Assembly (NCBI GenBank): GCA_937924805.1 | Contig: CALDTZ010000129.1 | Span: 1 to 38,232, forward strand | DNA length: 38,232 bases | DNA from: an uncultured Saprospiraceae bacterium | Lineage (GTDB): Bacteria; Bacteroidota; Bacteroidia; Chitinophagales; Saprospiraceae | Direction: 5' to 3' | Part shown: in pieces, positions 8,938 through 17,022 of the stretch | How the letters are laid out: the number at the start of each line of letters is the position of its first letter | How positions within the stretch are numbered: position 1 is the stretch's first letter | Program-made: the position numbers and the translations under genes | Notes under the pieces: generated by a model | What the model was told of the DNA's origin: nothing | Seen by the model: only the letters and a program-made list of their open reading frames with translations | The model's database searches: none

Positions 8938-9816
8938 CTATTCTTCTTCAGAATTGCTTGAAAATATCTTTTCAAATTTACTTGGCATAGGTAAGTCAAA
9001 TGTAAGTTTCGTTTGCTCTATGGGATGATCAAACGATAATTTACTTGCAAATAAATATAATCCTTTACCATAAAGTACCTTGTTTTTCAACGAGTATTGT
9101 TTGTCTCCCAGTATTGGAGTCCCATTTTCAAACATATGAATTCGAAGTTGATGTCTTCGTCCTGTAGTAGGACTTAGTTTAACTAAGCTTAGTGTACCAT
9201 ATTTTTCAGAAGGTACGGAGCGTAAAGATTCTACATGTGTAAAAGAATCTTTTGTTTTGATTGTGGATGAAATTTCAAATGCTGGTTTTAATGAACCAAT
9301 ACAGATTGCCATATATTCCTTTTGAACTTTTCGTTCTTCAAAAAGCTTCGAAAAAGCGGTCAAGGTTTTATGTGTTTTCGCAATGATTAGTAAACCACTT
9401 GTTGGATGATCAAGACGATGAACGGGTTTTGGGTGTCTTAATACATCGGGTTGTGTACTTACCGTAAGGTTAAAGCTTAAAGCACTTTCAAGGGTTCGGA
9501 ATTGATTGCCGCTTACAGGAATTCCTGCTGGCTTTGAAACGATCGCAAAATGATCATCTTCAAAAATGACAGGTATTTTTATACGTAATTTTCGTCCCCC
9601 TTTTTTGATATTAGGTTTGAATAATTCGAGCGTTTCACCACCCGAAAGCCAATCACCCGTTTTGCCGCGTTCTCCATTAACAAATACAAGGCCTTTAGTG
9701 ATTGCTTTTTTGACTCCCTTTCTAGTTGGTAGTAGAGAAAATGCTTTCCCTCCATAATCTGATAATCGGACAGCTTTGTCCATCTTAACAACGATATGCG
9801 TTTCTATTTTCTCCAC
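8938..9816 (-). CDS. RluA-family RNA pseudouridine synthase
   Basis: This enzyme converts specific uridines in rRNA or tRNA to pseudouridine. The N-terminal 75 residues resemble an S4-like RNA-binding fold (V-F-V-N-G-E-R, then G-G-E-T-L-E-L). The catalytic domain starts with F-A-I-V-S-K-P-A-G-I-P-V and carries the RluA motif H-R-L-D at 133-136, D136 being the catalytic aspartate. It continues T-S-G-L-L-I-I-A-K-T and later G-R-R-H-Q-L-R-I-H-M, the conserved second motif. The length of 292 is normal. The target site cannot be told from sequence. It converges on the persulfide dioxygenase gene with a single base between the two stop codons. Confidence 0.9.
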   Translation of the reverse strand: MEKIETHIVVKMDKAVRLSDYGGKAFSLLPTRKGVKKAITKGLVFVNGERGKTGDWLSGGETLELFKPNIKKGGRKLRIKIPVIFEDDHFAIVSKPAGIPVSGNQFRTLESALSFNLTVSTQPDVLRHPKPVHRLDHPTSGLLIIAKTHKTLTAFSKLFEERKVQKEYMAICIGSLKPAFEISSTIKTKDSFTHVESLRSVPSEKYGTLSLVKLSPTTGRRHQLRIHMFENGTPILGDKQYSLKNKVLYGKGLYLFASKLSFDHPIEQTKLTFDLPMPSKFEKIFSSNSEEE

Positions 9817-9839
9817 GTTACTTTTTATTATTCAATTGA

Positions 9840-10256
9840 TTAATCGCAATAACGATCGAAGGCCATTGTTAGATTATCCGCGATCATTTGCGCTGATCTT
9901 CCTTCAATGTGATGTCTTTCTAACATATGCACCAAATTACCATCTTTAAATAATGCAATCGCTGGTGAAGATGGAGGGTAAGGGAGCATGTATTCTCTTG
10001 CTTTGTTTGTTGCATCTTTATCTACTCCGGCAAATACAGTCACTAAGTTTTGTGGTTTTTTAGCATTTTGGATTGCCATCTTTGCTCCTGGTCTAGCATT
10101 TGCAGCGGCACATCCACACACAGAATTTACTACAACTAATGTAGTCCCTTCTTTATTTTGCATTAATGTATCAACATCTTGGGTTGTCGTTAATGATTGA
10201 AAGCCAAAATCTGTTAAATCTTGAGCCATCGGTTTTACAATTTCTGCAGGGTACAT
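9840..10256 (-). CDS. Bacilliredoxin, BrxA/BrxB (YphP/YqiW) family
   Basis: A 138-residue thioredoxin-fold protein of the former DUF1094 family, which removes bacillithiol from S-bacillithiolated proteins in Firmicutes. The active motif C-G-C is at residues 47-49, within V-N-S-V-C-G-C-A-A-A-N-A-R-P-G, the family signature. The start M-Y-P-A-E-I-V-K-P-M and the late S-P-A-I-A-L-F-K-D-G also fit. It lies 23 bases upstream of the pseudouridine synthase on the same strand. Many Bacteroidota make bacillithiol, so a redox-repair role fits, but no bshA, bshB or bshC gene is in view. Confidence 0.92.
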   Translation of the reverse strand: MYPAEIVKPMAQDLTDFGFQSLTTTQDVDTLMQNKEGTTLVVVNSVCGCAAANARPGAKMAIQNAKKPQNLVTVFAGVDKDATNKAREYMLPYPPSSPAIALFKDGNLVHMLERHHIEGRSAQMIADNLTMAFDRYCD

Positions 10257-10406
10257 ATTAATTTATTTTATATATTAAAAATTGACTAAATTTGGGTTTC
10301 TTATCAAGAATGTGATAAGTTTACAAAGTTATAACTTTAAAACGTATTCAAAGGTTTAAAGCAATAATAATCATAGCAATGTATATCGCATAATAAATCA
10401 CCATCT

Positions 10407-10763
10407 ATGAAGAAATATATAATATGTTTTTCCATTTTATCTTTCTTGCTGGCGTGTAATAAAGATAAAATTGAAATTACAGCAGCAGATTGTAATAATG
10501 AATTTCCGACGTATCAAGATGTAAAGTCGATACTCGATGATAAATGTGGTACAGCAGGATGTCATGTTGGAGGAAGTAGTCCAGCTAGTTTTTATGGAAA
10601 CTACGATGTTGCTGTTCCATATTTAAATTTGGAACCGAATGGTTTTAAAAACCGTGTCATTGAAATTGGCGATATGCCAGAGGTGAATTCTCCAGGTCAA
10701 TTGACCGTTGATGAAAAAGATTTATTAGATTGTTGGATCCAAGGAGGATATGCTAAAGAATAA
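10407..10763 (+). CDS. Small cytochrome c-like lipoprotein with a CX4CH motif
   Basis: A 118-residue lipoprotein: signal peptide, lipobox L-L-A-C with C17, then one compact domain. C47-G-T-A-G-C52-H53 is a CX4CH haem-attachment-like motif, one or two residues longer than the common CXXCH; CX4CH is known in tetraheme cytochromes c3. G-D-M90-P could supply a distal methionine ligand. The end, D-L-L-D-C-W-I-Q-G-G, resembles the last helix of small cytochrome domains, with an extra C109. It opens a tight operon: its stop overlaps an upstream in-frame ATG (10750) of the next gene. Haem binding is inferred; C47/C52 or C109 could instead form a disulfide. Confidence 0.7.
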   Translation: MKKYIICFSILSFLLACNKDKIEITAADCNNEFPTYQDVKSILDDKCGTAGCHVGGSSPASFYGNYDVAVPYLNLEPNGFKNRVIEIGDMPEVNSPGQLTVDEKDLLDCWIQGGYAKE

Positions 10764-10770
10764 AAATACT

Positions 10771-11631
10771 ATGAAACAAATACTTATATTATCACTTACT
10801 TTTTTTCTCTTTTCAAGTGTTAATGCACAAGAAAAGATTTTTCAGACTTTTAAGGATACGAAAGTTATAAATACGCATTCTGTAGAGACCCTGAAAAAAG
10901 GTCATATGGACATTAGGATTTCTCATCGTTTTGGAGATGCGGCAGGTCCTAACGGAGGATGGAGAACCTTTTATGGATTAGAAACGGCTGTTGATGTTGG
11001 TTTAGGTGTTGAATATGGCCTAACTAATAAAACGATGGTAGGGATTCATCGAACGAAAGGGGCAGGTCCATTGAAACAAAATGTCAATGGTTTGTTTAAG
11101 TACAGAATCATGCAACAGACGAAAGGGAAAAATCTATTGGGCCTAACTATAGCTGGTTTAACATCGATATCTACGATGAAAAAAAGTAGTTCGGATGGAG
11201 TTTTGCATTTTTTCGATAAAACATCACATCGGATGTCGTATAATTTGTCCGTCATTCTTTCGAGAAAATTTTCCCATAGATTTTCTTTGCAAGCACATGC
11301 AGGATATACGTACAGAAATTTAGTTTCATCGATTGATAAAAATGATTTAGTAAGCGTTGGATTTGCTACAAGAATCCAATTGACAAAAGCGATGGGATTC
11401 ATATTTGATGGTAACTTTCCTTTTTCTGATATACGTAATTCTGAAAATTCATACTTCCCAGCGACTGGATTTGGTTTAGAATGGGAAACAGGTGGTGGTC
11501 ACGTATTTCAAATGAATTTCACGAATTCTAAAGGTTTGATGGAGACCGATTATTTACCCTATACACAGTCGGACTGGGGTAAAGGAGAATATCGATTAGG
11601 ATTTACAATATCTAGACAGTTTAAAGTATAA
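10771..11631 (+). CDS. DUF5777-family outer-membrane beta-barrel protein
   Basis: From ATG 10771 the protein has a clean signal peptide (residues 1-19, N-A-Q cleavage region) and a mature part rich in alternating beta strands, glycine and aromatic residues, ending R-L-G-F-T-I-S-R-Q-F-K-V as outer-membrane barrels often do. The motif G-H-M-D-I-R-I-S-H-R-F-G-D near residue 40 and the following G-L-E-T-A-V-D-V-G-L-G-V-E-Y-G-L match what I recall of the DUF5777 family, common in Bacteroidota next to cytochrome genes. ATG 10750 is in frame but would put seven residues before the signal peptide. The stop is 2 bases before the next ATG. The function is unknown; a porin or scaffold for the neighbouring cytochromes is an inference. 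Confidence 0.75.
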   Translation: MKQILILSLTFFLFSSVNAQEKIFQTFKDTKVINTHSVETLKKGHMDIRISHRFGDAAGPNGGWRTFYGLETAVDVGLGVEYGLTNKTMVGIHRTKGAGPLKQNVNGLFKYRIMQQTKGKNLLGLTIAGLTSISTMKKSSSDGVLHFFDKTSHRMSYNLSVILSRKFSHRFSLQAHAGYTYRNLVSSIDKNDLVSVGFATRIQLTKAMGFIFDGNFPFSDIRNSENSYFPATGFGLEWETGGGHVFQMNFTNSKGLMETDYLPYTQSDWGKGEYRLGFTISRQFKV

Positions 11632-11633
11632 TC

Positions 11634-12665
11634 ATGCGATTAAGTATTATCATCATTCCAATTCTATTTTTCTTACTTCCCAATGTATTTACAAAACAGG
11701 AAGTAATCGTAGATAAGGTTATAGAATTAGATGAAAATTATGATGTTTCAAAAATGCTTGTCACCTTAGGCGATACGCTTAATTGGAATGTCAATACATC
11801 AATTAAGGGGGTTTCTGCACAAAAAGGATATGATATTATTCATACCGGGTTTGTTGAGAACGTAAAAGGTAAAAAGCAAAAAAAGCAAAGTAAACATTTT
11901 GTTTGCACAAGTTGCCACAATATGGATAAGGAGGATCCAGATTTAATATCAAACGATCCACAAGCTAGATTAGAGTATACCAATGATGTAGGATTACCTT
12001 TTTTACAGGGTACTACACTATGGGGTGCTGTAAGTCGACGTACTTTTTATAATGGGGATTATGTTAAAAAATATGGAGATTTGGTCTATCCTGCTCGGAA
12101 CAATATTAGAGAAGCGATACAATTATGTGCCGTTGAATGTGCGCAAGGTAGAGCGTTAGATGATTGGGAAATTGAGTCTGTGTTGGCATATTTGCAAACC
12201 ATTGATATCAAAGTAAAAGATCTACAATTATCTGCAGAAGAAAAAGCAACGATAAAAGAAGGATTGAATGGAGGTTCATCTAAAAAGAAAGAAGCACTGT
12301 TTACATTGCAATCAAAATATTTGCCTGGATCGCCAGCGACATTTTTAGATCCAAATGAAGAAAGAAAGATTTATGAAGAGTTAACGGGAGATCCTGCAAA
12401 TGGCAATCTTATTTATCAAAACAGTTGTCTTCATTGTCATGAAAATAAAAGATATTCGTATTTCGACCTAGATAATACCAAAATGACCTTTAAGTATTTA
12501 AAAAATAGGGTAGATGGCTATAGTGATCAATCTATATACCAAGCCATCCGATTTGGAATCTATTCAGTTTCTGGACGTAGATCGTATATGCCTCATTATA
12601 CGCTTGAAAAAATGAGTAAGCAGCAATTAGTAGATCTCAGAAGTTTTATTGTCTCCAAAAGTTAA
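11634..12665 (+). CDS. Exported di-haem c-type cytochrome
   Basis: A 343-residue periplasmic or outer-surface cytochrome. Residues 1-20 are a hydrophobic signal sequence, possibly uncleaved. The first haem site is C91-T-S-C94-H95, followed by a domain with L-W-G-A-V-S-R-R-T-F-Y-N-G-D-Y. The second is C265-L-H-C268-H269, after G-N-L-I-Y-Q-N-S, a typical cytochrome c start. S-Y-M319-P-H-Y offers the distal methionine, and the protein closes with a helix ending D-L-R-S-F-I-V. An additional C-A-V-E-C lacks the histidine and is not a haem site. It starts 2 bases after the DUF5777 gene. Electron partners are not in view; the operon suggests a dedicated exported redox chain. Confidence 0.82.
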   Translation: MRLSIIIIPILFFLLPNVFTKQEVIVDKVIELDENYDVSKMLVTLGDTLNWNVNTSIKGVSAQKGYDIIHTGFVENVKGKKQKKQSKHFVCTSCHNMDKEDPDLISNDPQARLEYTNDVGLPFLQGTTLWGAVSRRTFYNGDYVKKYGDLVYPARNNIREAIQLCAVECAQGRALDDWEIESVLAYLQTIDIKVKDLQLSAEEKATIKEGLNGGSSKKKEALFTLQSKYLPGSPATFLDPNEERKIYEELTGDPANGNLIYQNSCLHCHENKRYSYFDLDNTKMTFKYLKNRVDGYSDQSIYQAIRFGIYSVSGRRSYMPHYTLEKMSKQQLVDLRSFIVSKS

Positions 12666-12746
12666 TTTTGGAATTGTTTGTTTTTTTAATAGAAAATTAG
12701 ACTAATTCTAATTTTAAAAGAATATATTTAATTATAATACATACAA

Positions 12747-12773
12747 TCCCTAATCATATTTGGGGTTGTTTGT
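12747..12773 (+). terminator. Weak hairpin after the cytochrome operon
   Basis: CAATCCC and GGGGTTG pair (one G-T wobble) around an 11-base A/T-rich loop about 85 bases after the cytochrome stop and 65 bases before the aquaporin start. A short run of T mixed with G follows. This may be a weak terminator or a 5'-leader structure of the channel gene. Confidence 0.3.
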
Positions 12774-12836
12774 TAGCCAATTCCTATCCGATTTATAATT
12801 AAAAATTAATTTTTATTAACGAAAACTAACTTTAAA

Positions 12837-13475
12837 ATGAAAAAGTATTTAGTAGAATTTATCGGAACTTTCTTTTTTGTCCTGACGATTGTGTGCGTTG
12901 TAAACGGTATTGCTGATGGTAACTTTTTAGCACCTTTAGCCATTGGTTCAGCACTTATGATTATGGTTTATGCAGGTGGACATATTTCTGGTGGGCATTA
13001 TAATCCAGCAGTTTCACTTGCAGCACTTATGAGAGGTGCAATGCCAAGTAGTGATGTTGTTGGATATATGGTTTCACAATCACTAGGGGCTATTGTTGCT
13101 GCAGTTGTCGGAGCAACCATTTTAGGTAAAGGAACAATAATGGGCGGAGTAGGAATGCCAGATAGTATGGCGGCTGCTTTTACAGCTGAATTATTAGGAA
13201 CATTTGCTTTAGCATATGTTGTGCTTCAGACAGCGACAACAAAAAGTACATCTGGAAATTCTTATTATGGTCTAGCCATAGGATTTACGGTTGTCGTTAT
13301 GGCTTATGCATTAGGTGGCTTTGGTACTGGAGGATGTTTTAATCCAGCAATAGCGATAGGAGCAGCATTTAATGGCTTAGCATCGTGGGGTACAGCAGGT
13401 CTTGCAATCGCAGCTGATTTTATTGGTGCCGCATTAGCAGCCTTGGCTTTTAAGGCCGTTTATGATGGAGAATAA
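12837..13475 (+). CDS. MIP-family (aquaporin-like) channel lacking the filter arginine
   Basis: A 212-residue membrane channel with six hydrophobic helices and two NPA half-helices: G-G-H-Y-N56-P-A-V-S-L and G-G-C-F-N169-P-A-I-A-I-G. The opening K-K-Y-L-V-E-F-I-G-T-F-F-F-V is typical of MIP proteins. In aquaporins and glycerol facilitators the second NPA is normally followed by arginine (N-P-A-R), which forms the aromatic/arginine selectivity filter; here that position is isoleucine, I172. The pore may therefore pass a solute other than water or be less selective. It stands alone, with a strong terminator directly after the gene. Water, glycerol or another small neutral solute are all possible. 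Confidence 0.88.
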   Translation: MKKYLVEFIGTFFFVLTIVCVVNGIADGNFLAPLAIGSALMIMVYAGGHISGGHYNPAVSLAALMRGAMPSSDVVGYMVSQSLGAIVAAVVGATILGKGTIMGGVGMPDSMAAAFTAELLGTFALAYVVLQTATTKSTSGNSYYGLAIGFTVVVMAYALGGFGTGGCFNPAIAIGAAFNGLASWGTAGLAIAADFIGAALAALAFKAVYDGE

Positions 13476-13502
13476 ATAAAATAGAATATAGAAATAACAA
13501 TG

Positions 13503-13533
13503 AGCCGAATAGTTTTTATTCGGCTTTTTTTAT
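13503..13533 (+). terminator. Rho-independent terminator after the channel gene
   Basis: AGCCGAATA (13503-13511) and TATTCGGCT (13517-13525) form a perfect 9-bp stem with a 5-base loop and a following T-run. It ends at the stop codon of the convergent glycosyltransferase gene (13530). Confidence 0.88.
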
Positions 13534-14141
13534 TTAATAGGATCACTTTTTTTAAACTTTTCCCAGTCTTCAATGAAGTCAATATCTTCTAATTTTCGTA
13601 ATAATGAATGAGATAATTGAGCGTGATTGACTTGGTCAATGGTTTGTTGCGTTACGTTTTCTGTGCTCCATTCGATATGCTCAAATATGGAAGGATAATA
13701 CTGATTCATCCCCAATAAATAATAGCCACCATCCTTTGTTGGTCCAATAACAATATCCTCCAATTCCAAGATGTTAAATGCTTGATCAATGTCATTTTTC
13801 AATAAGTAAGGACAGTCGCTGCCAATGATGCATACCCGCTTATGGTCACGAAAGACGGATCTAAATGCATGACTCATTTTACTCCCTAAATCATGACCAT
13901 CTTGAAGTGCTTTATGGATTTGATTAGACGTCCATTGGTCTTCTTCGTCAATAAAAAAACTGTAATAAATATAAATATCTACTTGAACGGTTGATGCAAG
14001 GATTTTTGTTTTTTCAATTAGTTGTTTATAAATATTGAGTGCTTCATCATCTCCAACGACTTTGGCAATCCTAGTTTTTGCTTTACCTTTTACCGGATTT
14101 TTTAAAAAGATAATAAGCGCATTGGGATTCTTACTTGTCAT
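13530..14141 (-). CDS. TIGR04282/DUF2064-type glycosyltransferase (GT-A fold)
   Basis: A 203-residue cytoplasmic nucleotide-sugar transferase-like protein. The start N-A-L-I-I-F-L-K-N-P-V-K-G-K-A-K-T-R-I-A is the nucleotide-binding signature of the DUF2064 group, whose members include a glycosyltransferase linked to arsenosugar synthesis (TIGR04282). I-I-G-S-D-C-P-Y-L, with the metal-binding Asp, and P-T-K-D-G-G-Y-Y-L-L-G are conserved. Its ATG overlaps the end of the HlyD gene by 11 bases, so the two are translationally coupled in one operon with tolC. No arsenic genes are nearby, so arsenosugar synthesis is not supported by context. The acceptor is unknown. Confidence 0.85.
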   Translation of the reverse strand: MTSKNPNALIIFLKNPVKGKAKTRIAKVVGDDEALNIYKQLIEKTKILASTVQVDIYIYYSFFIDEEDQWTSNQIHKALQDGHDLGSKMSHAFRSVFRDHKRVCIIGSDCPYLLKNDIDQAFNILELEDIVIGPTKDGGYYLLGMNQYYPSIFEHIEWSTENVTQQTIDQVNHAQLSHSLLRKLEDIDFIEDWEKFKKSDPIK

Positions 14142-15483
14142 TGTCGTCGTCCTCCAATATTTTGATGGATAATCCTTGTTCTAATTCATCTGATATAGCT
14201 GAATAAGGTCCTGAAATTACGTCAATCTCCTTGTCAATACCTTCCAATATTTGAATATACTCGTCATCTTGAATACCTGTTTTAACTTCAATCATTTTAG
14301 CTGTGTCTGCTTGCATGACAAAAACGACCTCTTTGTAATCTTGTTTTTTCTTCGTTTCTTTTTCATCTTCAAGTCTTACAGTTACGGATTGAATAGGTAA
14401 GGCAATTACTTTTTCTACTTTGTCGGTATATATTGTTACCGAGGCACTCATCCCTGGTCGAAAAGGATGACTTTTTCCTGGATTCATAAGCGATTTGTAG
14501 CTATCCGCATAAATTCTAACTTCCACTTCGAAATTAGTTACTTGGTCAGTGGATAAAGCACTTCCTAAGCCGGTTGATAGGTTCGAAGCTGAATTGGCAA
14601 TGTGTGTAACGATACCAAGAAATTTTTTGTCTAAGTAAGCATCGACTTCAATATCTACCGTATCACCAACAGAAACACGAAGCACATCATTTTCACTTAC
14701 GTCCACTTTAACTTGAATAGCATCAAGGTTTGCAATTCTCATCAATTCAGTTCCCGCCATCTGCATGGTTCCTACGACACGTTCACCTTGTTCGATTGAT
14801 AAATTGGATATAACTCCATCTACTGGAGATTTGATGGTCGTTTTACTTAGACTAGTGTTTAATTCTTTTAGCGTTGCTTGAGCACTTTGGACACCAAAGT
14901 TAGCTCCTTCTGCACTTTGTTGAGCGGACCTTTTGGAAGCCTCTGAGGCGCTTAGATTTGCTTTCAGTCCAGCTAGGGTGGCTTCAGATTGTTGGTATTC
15001 AACAGCAGAAATGACACCATCATCATAGAGGTCTGTATTTCTTTTATGAATATTTTCTGCGTTTGCAAGTTGCGCTTTAATTTGATTGATTTGAGCGGAG
15101 CTTCCTTCAATTTGTGATTTAGCCATAGCTTCTTGTGCTTTTGCATTATTCACGGTTGCTTTACCTCGTTCAACGGCGGAAACATATGCATCGGGATCTA
15201 TTTTTGCTAGTATTTGTCCTGCTTTTACAGAATCACCTTCCACAACGTATAACTCTACAACTTCTCCTGATACATCAGATGAAATCTTTACTTCCTTTTC
15301 TGGAAATATTTTTCCACTAGCAGTTACGGTTTCATAGATGTCTCTTTTTTTAACTTTCTCAATTTCTACAGCAATGGAATCATCCGTTTTATTGAAATAC
15401 TTATAGGCTGCAAATACTAAGACGAGTAGGAGTAACCCTAGCAGAACCCATCGCCACTTCTTATTTTTCTTCTTTTTTGTCAT
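14131..15483 (-). CDS. Periplasmic adaptor of a tripartite efflux pump (HlyD/MacA family)
   Basis: This protein bridges an inner-membrane transporter and TolC. From ATG 15483 (450 residues), K-K-K-K-N-K-K precedes one membrane helix at about 10-28. A barrel-sandwich half motif follows (V-T-A-S-G-K-I-F-P-E-K-E-V-K-I-S, G-D-S-V-K-A-G-Q-I-L-A-K-I-D), then an Ala/Gln-rich coiled-coil hairpin at about 100-205, the second half motif (I-K-S-P-V-D-G-V-I-S) and a beta-barrel domain. A start at 15507 is in frame but overlaps the tolC end; 15483 leaves a 10-base gap and puts the basic segment at the N-terminus. The coiled-coil length fits MacA-type adaptors, which pair with a MacB ABC transporter. No such transporter or RND pump is adjacent. 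Confidence 0.88.
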   Translation of the reverse strand: MTKKKKNKKWRWVLLGLLLLVLVFAAYKYFNKTDDSIAVEIEKVKKRDIYETVTASGKIFPEKEVKISSDVSGEVVELYVVEGDSVKAGQILAKIDPDAYVSAVERGKATVNNAKAQEAMAKSQIEGSSAQINQIKAQLANAENIHKRNTDLYDDGVISAVEYQQSEATLAGLKANLSASEASKRSAQQSAEGANFGVQSAQATLKELNTSLSKTTIKSPVDGVISNLSIEQGERVVGTMQMAGTELMRIANLDAIQVKVDVSENDVLRVSVGDTVDIEVDAYLDKKFLGIVTHIANSASNLSTGLGSALSTDQVTNFEVEVRIYADSYKSLMNPGKSHPFRPGMSASVTIYTDKVEKVIALPIQSVTVRLEDEKETKKKQDYKEVVFVMQADTAKMIEVKTGIQDDEYIQILEGIDKEIDVISGPYSAISDELEQGLSIKILEDDDNDK

Positions 15484-15493
15484 TATACTTAGA

Positions 15494-16906
15494 TTAGAAT
15501 TTACCAATGTAAAAATCGATCGTTTTTATTTTAAACAGGTAATCATACTTAGCGATCAAGGTATTGTTTTTAGCTTGTTGCCACTGATTATTAAAGTTTA
15601 CATATTCAAATGAATTAATACTTCCTGCTTTGTATTTTTTTTCTGCATTCTCGAAAGCAGCTTCTTGAGCTTTTACTGCAATAAGTGAAGCTTCATACGT
15701 TGCTTTTGCATTTTTAGCTTCTAATAATGCTTGTTGAAGATTTAATTCTAATTGTTGAAAAAGCTGTTCATGAATAATTTCTTGATTGGCGATCCCAATT
15801 TTAGCTTTTTCTACGGAGACTTTATTTCGTTTATTATTGTATATAGGGATATTAACCCCAAGACCTAGGCCGTAAGAAATATTGTCTCTAAATTGATTTA
15901 CATAGGATTTATCAGAAAAGATGGGTGTATTTTGTTCAAAACCAATTTGAACAGGGTTATTATCGATGTAGACGGTTTGCTCGATAATGTCACTTTCTAG
16001 TCCTGTAAATTCTAAGGCTCTATTGGAACTTGTAGAACCGATATTTCCACCAACAGATATGGTAGGATAAAAAGTAGATTTAGCTAACTTTTCGTCTATT
16101 TTTCTTGAAGCCAAATTCAAGGAACTAACTCTTAAAAGTGGGTTAGCTTCCACTGCTTTTTCCAATAATAGGTTATAATCTAAAAGATCGGGATCTGTAG
16201 TTATTCCTACATTATCATCATAAGTAATCTCAATGGTTTGGTCTTTTAATTGCATAGACTGCGCTAGTCTCAGTTTTGAAAGGGAAACATTATTTATCGC
16301 ATTTATTAATTGTTGATTTCTTTGAGCAACGAGCGCTTCCAATTCGAATTTGTCATTTTGGGGTCGAACGCCTGCTTTAATTAATTTTTGTAAATTATCG
16401 AATTGTTCTTGAGCAAGGTCCTTTTGTAGTTGTATTAAACGAACATTTTCTTCAGCAAAAACGATATTTAGGAATAGGCTACTTACTTGAATAGCTAATT
16501 CGTAAGCTTCGTTTTTAGTATTTTCTGAAGCTGCCTGATTGTTTATTTTACTTTGCTTTATGGTATTATTAATTCGATTTCCATCATACAAGATGACGCC
16601 AGTATTTATGCCAATATTATTGGATAGAAAGGATTGTGTTAAAAAATCATTGGTCGTTGGATCAATCGTACGACCAAAATTAATGCCCGAATTTAAATTA
16701 CCATTAAGGTTAGGATACCTACTATGTATTGCTTGATCAATATCAAGTTGACTATTGTCTTCTTGCAGTTTACTTTGTTTTATTCCTAGATTATTATCCT
16801 GGGCGTAACGCACACATTCTTCTAGTGTCCATTGTTTTTGGGCTTGCATTCCTAAACTAAAAAAGAAGAGGATTGAATAGAACAAGACTCGATTAAAGTA
16901 AAGCAT
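15494..16906 (-). CDS. TolC-family outer-membrane efflux protein
   Basis: This is the trimeric outer-membrane exit duct of a tripartite pump. From ATG 16906 (470 residues) the signal peptide ends M-Q-A-Q, followed by W-T-L-E-E-C-V-R-Y-A-Q-D-N-N-L, the classic TolC/OEP opening. Two OEP repeats follow, with long heptad helices rich in Ala, Gln and Asn. N-I-N-F-G-R-T-I-D-P in the first strand region and G-L-G-V-N-I-P-I-Y-N in the second are common in Bacteroidota TolC proteins. The frame is open to an ATG at 16948, but that would put 14 odd residues before the signal peptide and make the palindrome at 16911-16931 coding. It is the first gene of the tolC-hlyD-glycosyltransferase operon. Confidence 0.88.
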   Translation of the reverse strand: MLYFNRVLFYSILFFFSLGMQAQKQWTLEECVRYAQDNNLGIKQSKLQEDNSQLDIDQAIHSRYPNLNGNLNSGINFGRTIDPTTNDFLTQSFLSNNIGINTGVILYDGNRINNTIKQSKINNQAASENTKNEAYELAIQVSSLFLNIVFAEENVRLIQLQKDLAQEQFDNLQKLIKAGVRPQNDKFELEALVAQRNQQLINAINNVSLSKLRLAQSMQLKDQTIEITYDDNVGITTDPDLLDYNLLLEKAVEANPLLRVSSLNLASRKIDEKLAKSTFYPTISVGGNIGSTSSNRALEFTGLESDIIEQTVYIDNNPVQIGFEQNTPIFSDKSYVNQFRDNISYGLGLGVNIPIYNNKRNKVSVEKAKIGIANQEIIHEQLFQQLELNLQQALLEAKNAKATYEASLIAVKAQEAAFENAEKKYKAGSINSFEYVNFNNQWQQAKNNTLIAKYDYLFKIKTIDFYIGKF

Positions 16907-16910
16907 CATA

Positions 16911-16931
16911 GTACTATTTAAATTATAGTAC
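16911..16931. promoter_or_regulatory. Perfect palindrome abutting the tolC start, possible operator
   Basis: GTACTAT (16911-16917) and ATAGTAC (16925-16931) form a perfect 7-7-7 inverted repeat. It begins 1 to 4 bases upstream of the two candidate tolC ATGs (16909 and 16906). The size and spacing suit a TetR- or MarR-type dimer. No regulator gene is adjacent, so the link is an inference. Confidence 0.5.
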
Positions 16932-17022
16932 ATAATTACTGTATTCAAGAGTAAAATTCGACTATTATATATAAAAGGAATAAAATTTAGGACTAAAAAT
17001 CGCTTATCATAGGTATTCTAGC

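Noticed and set aside
12102..12150. C-A-V-E-C in the di-haem cytochrome as a third haem site
   Set aside because: No histidine follows the second cysteine.
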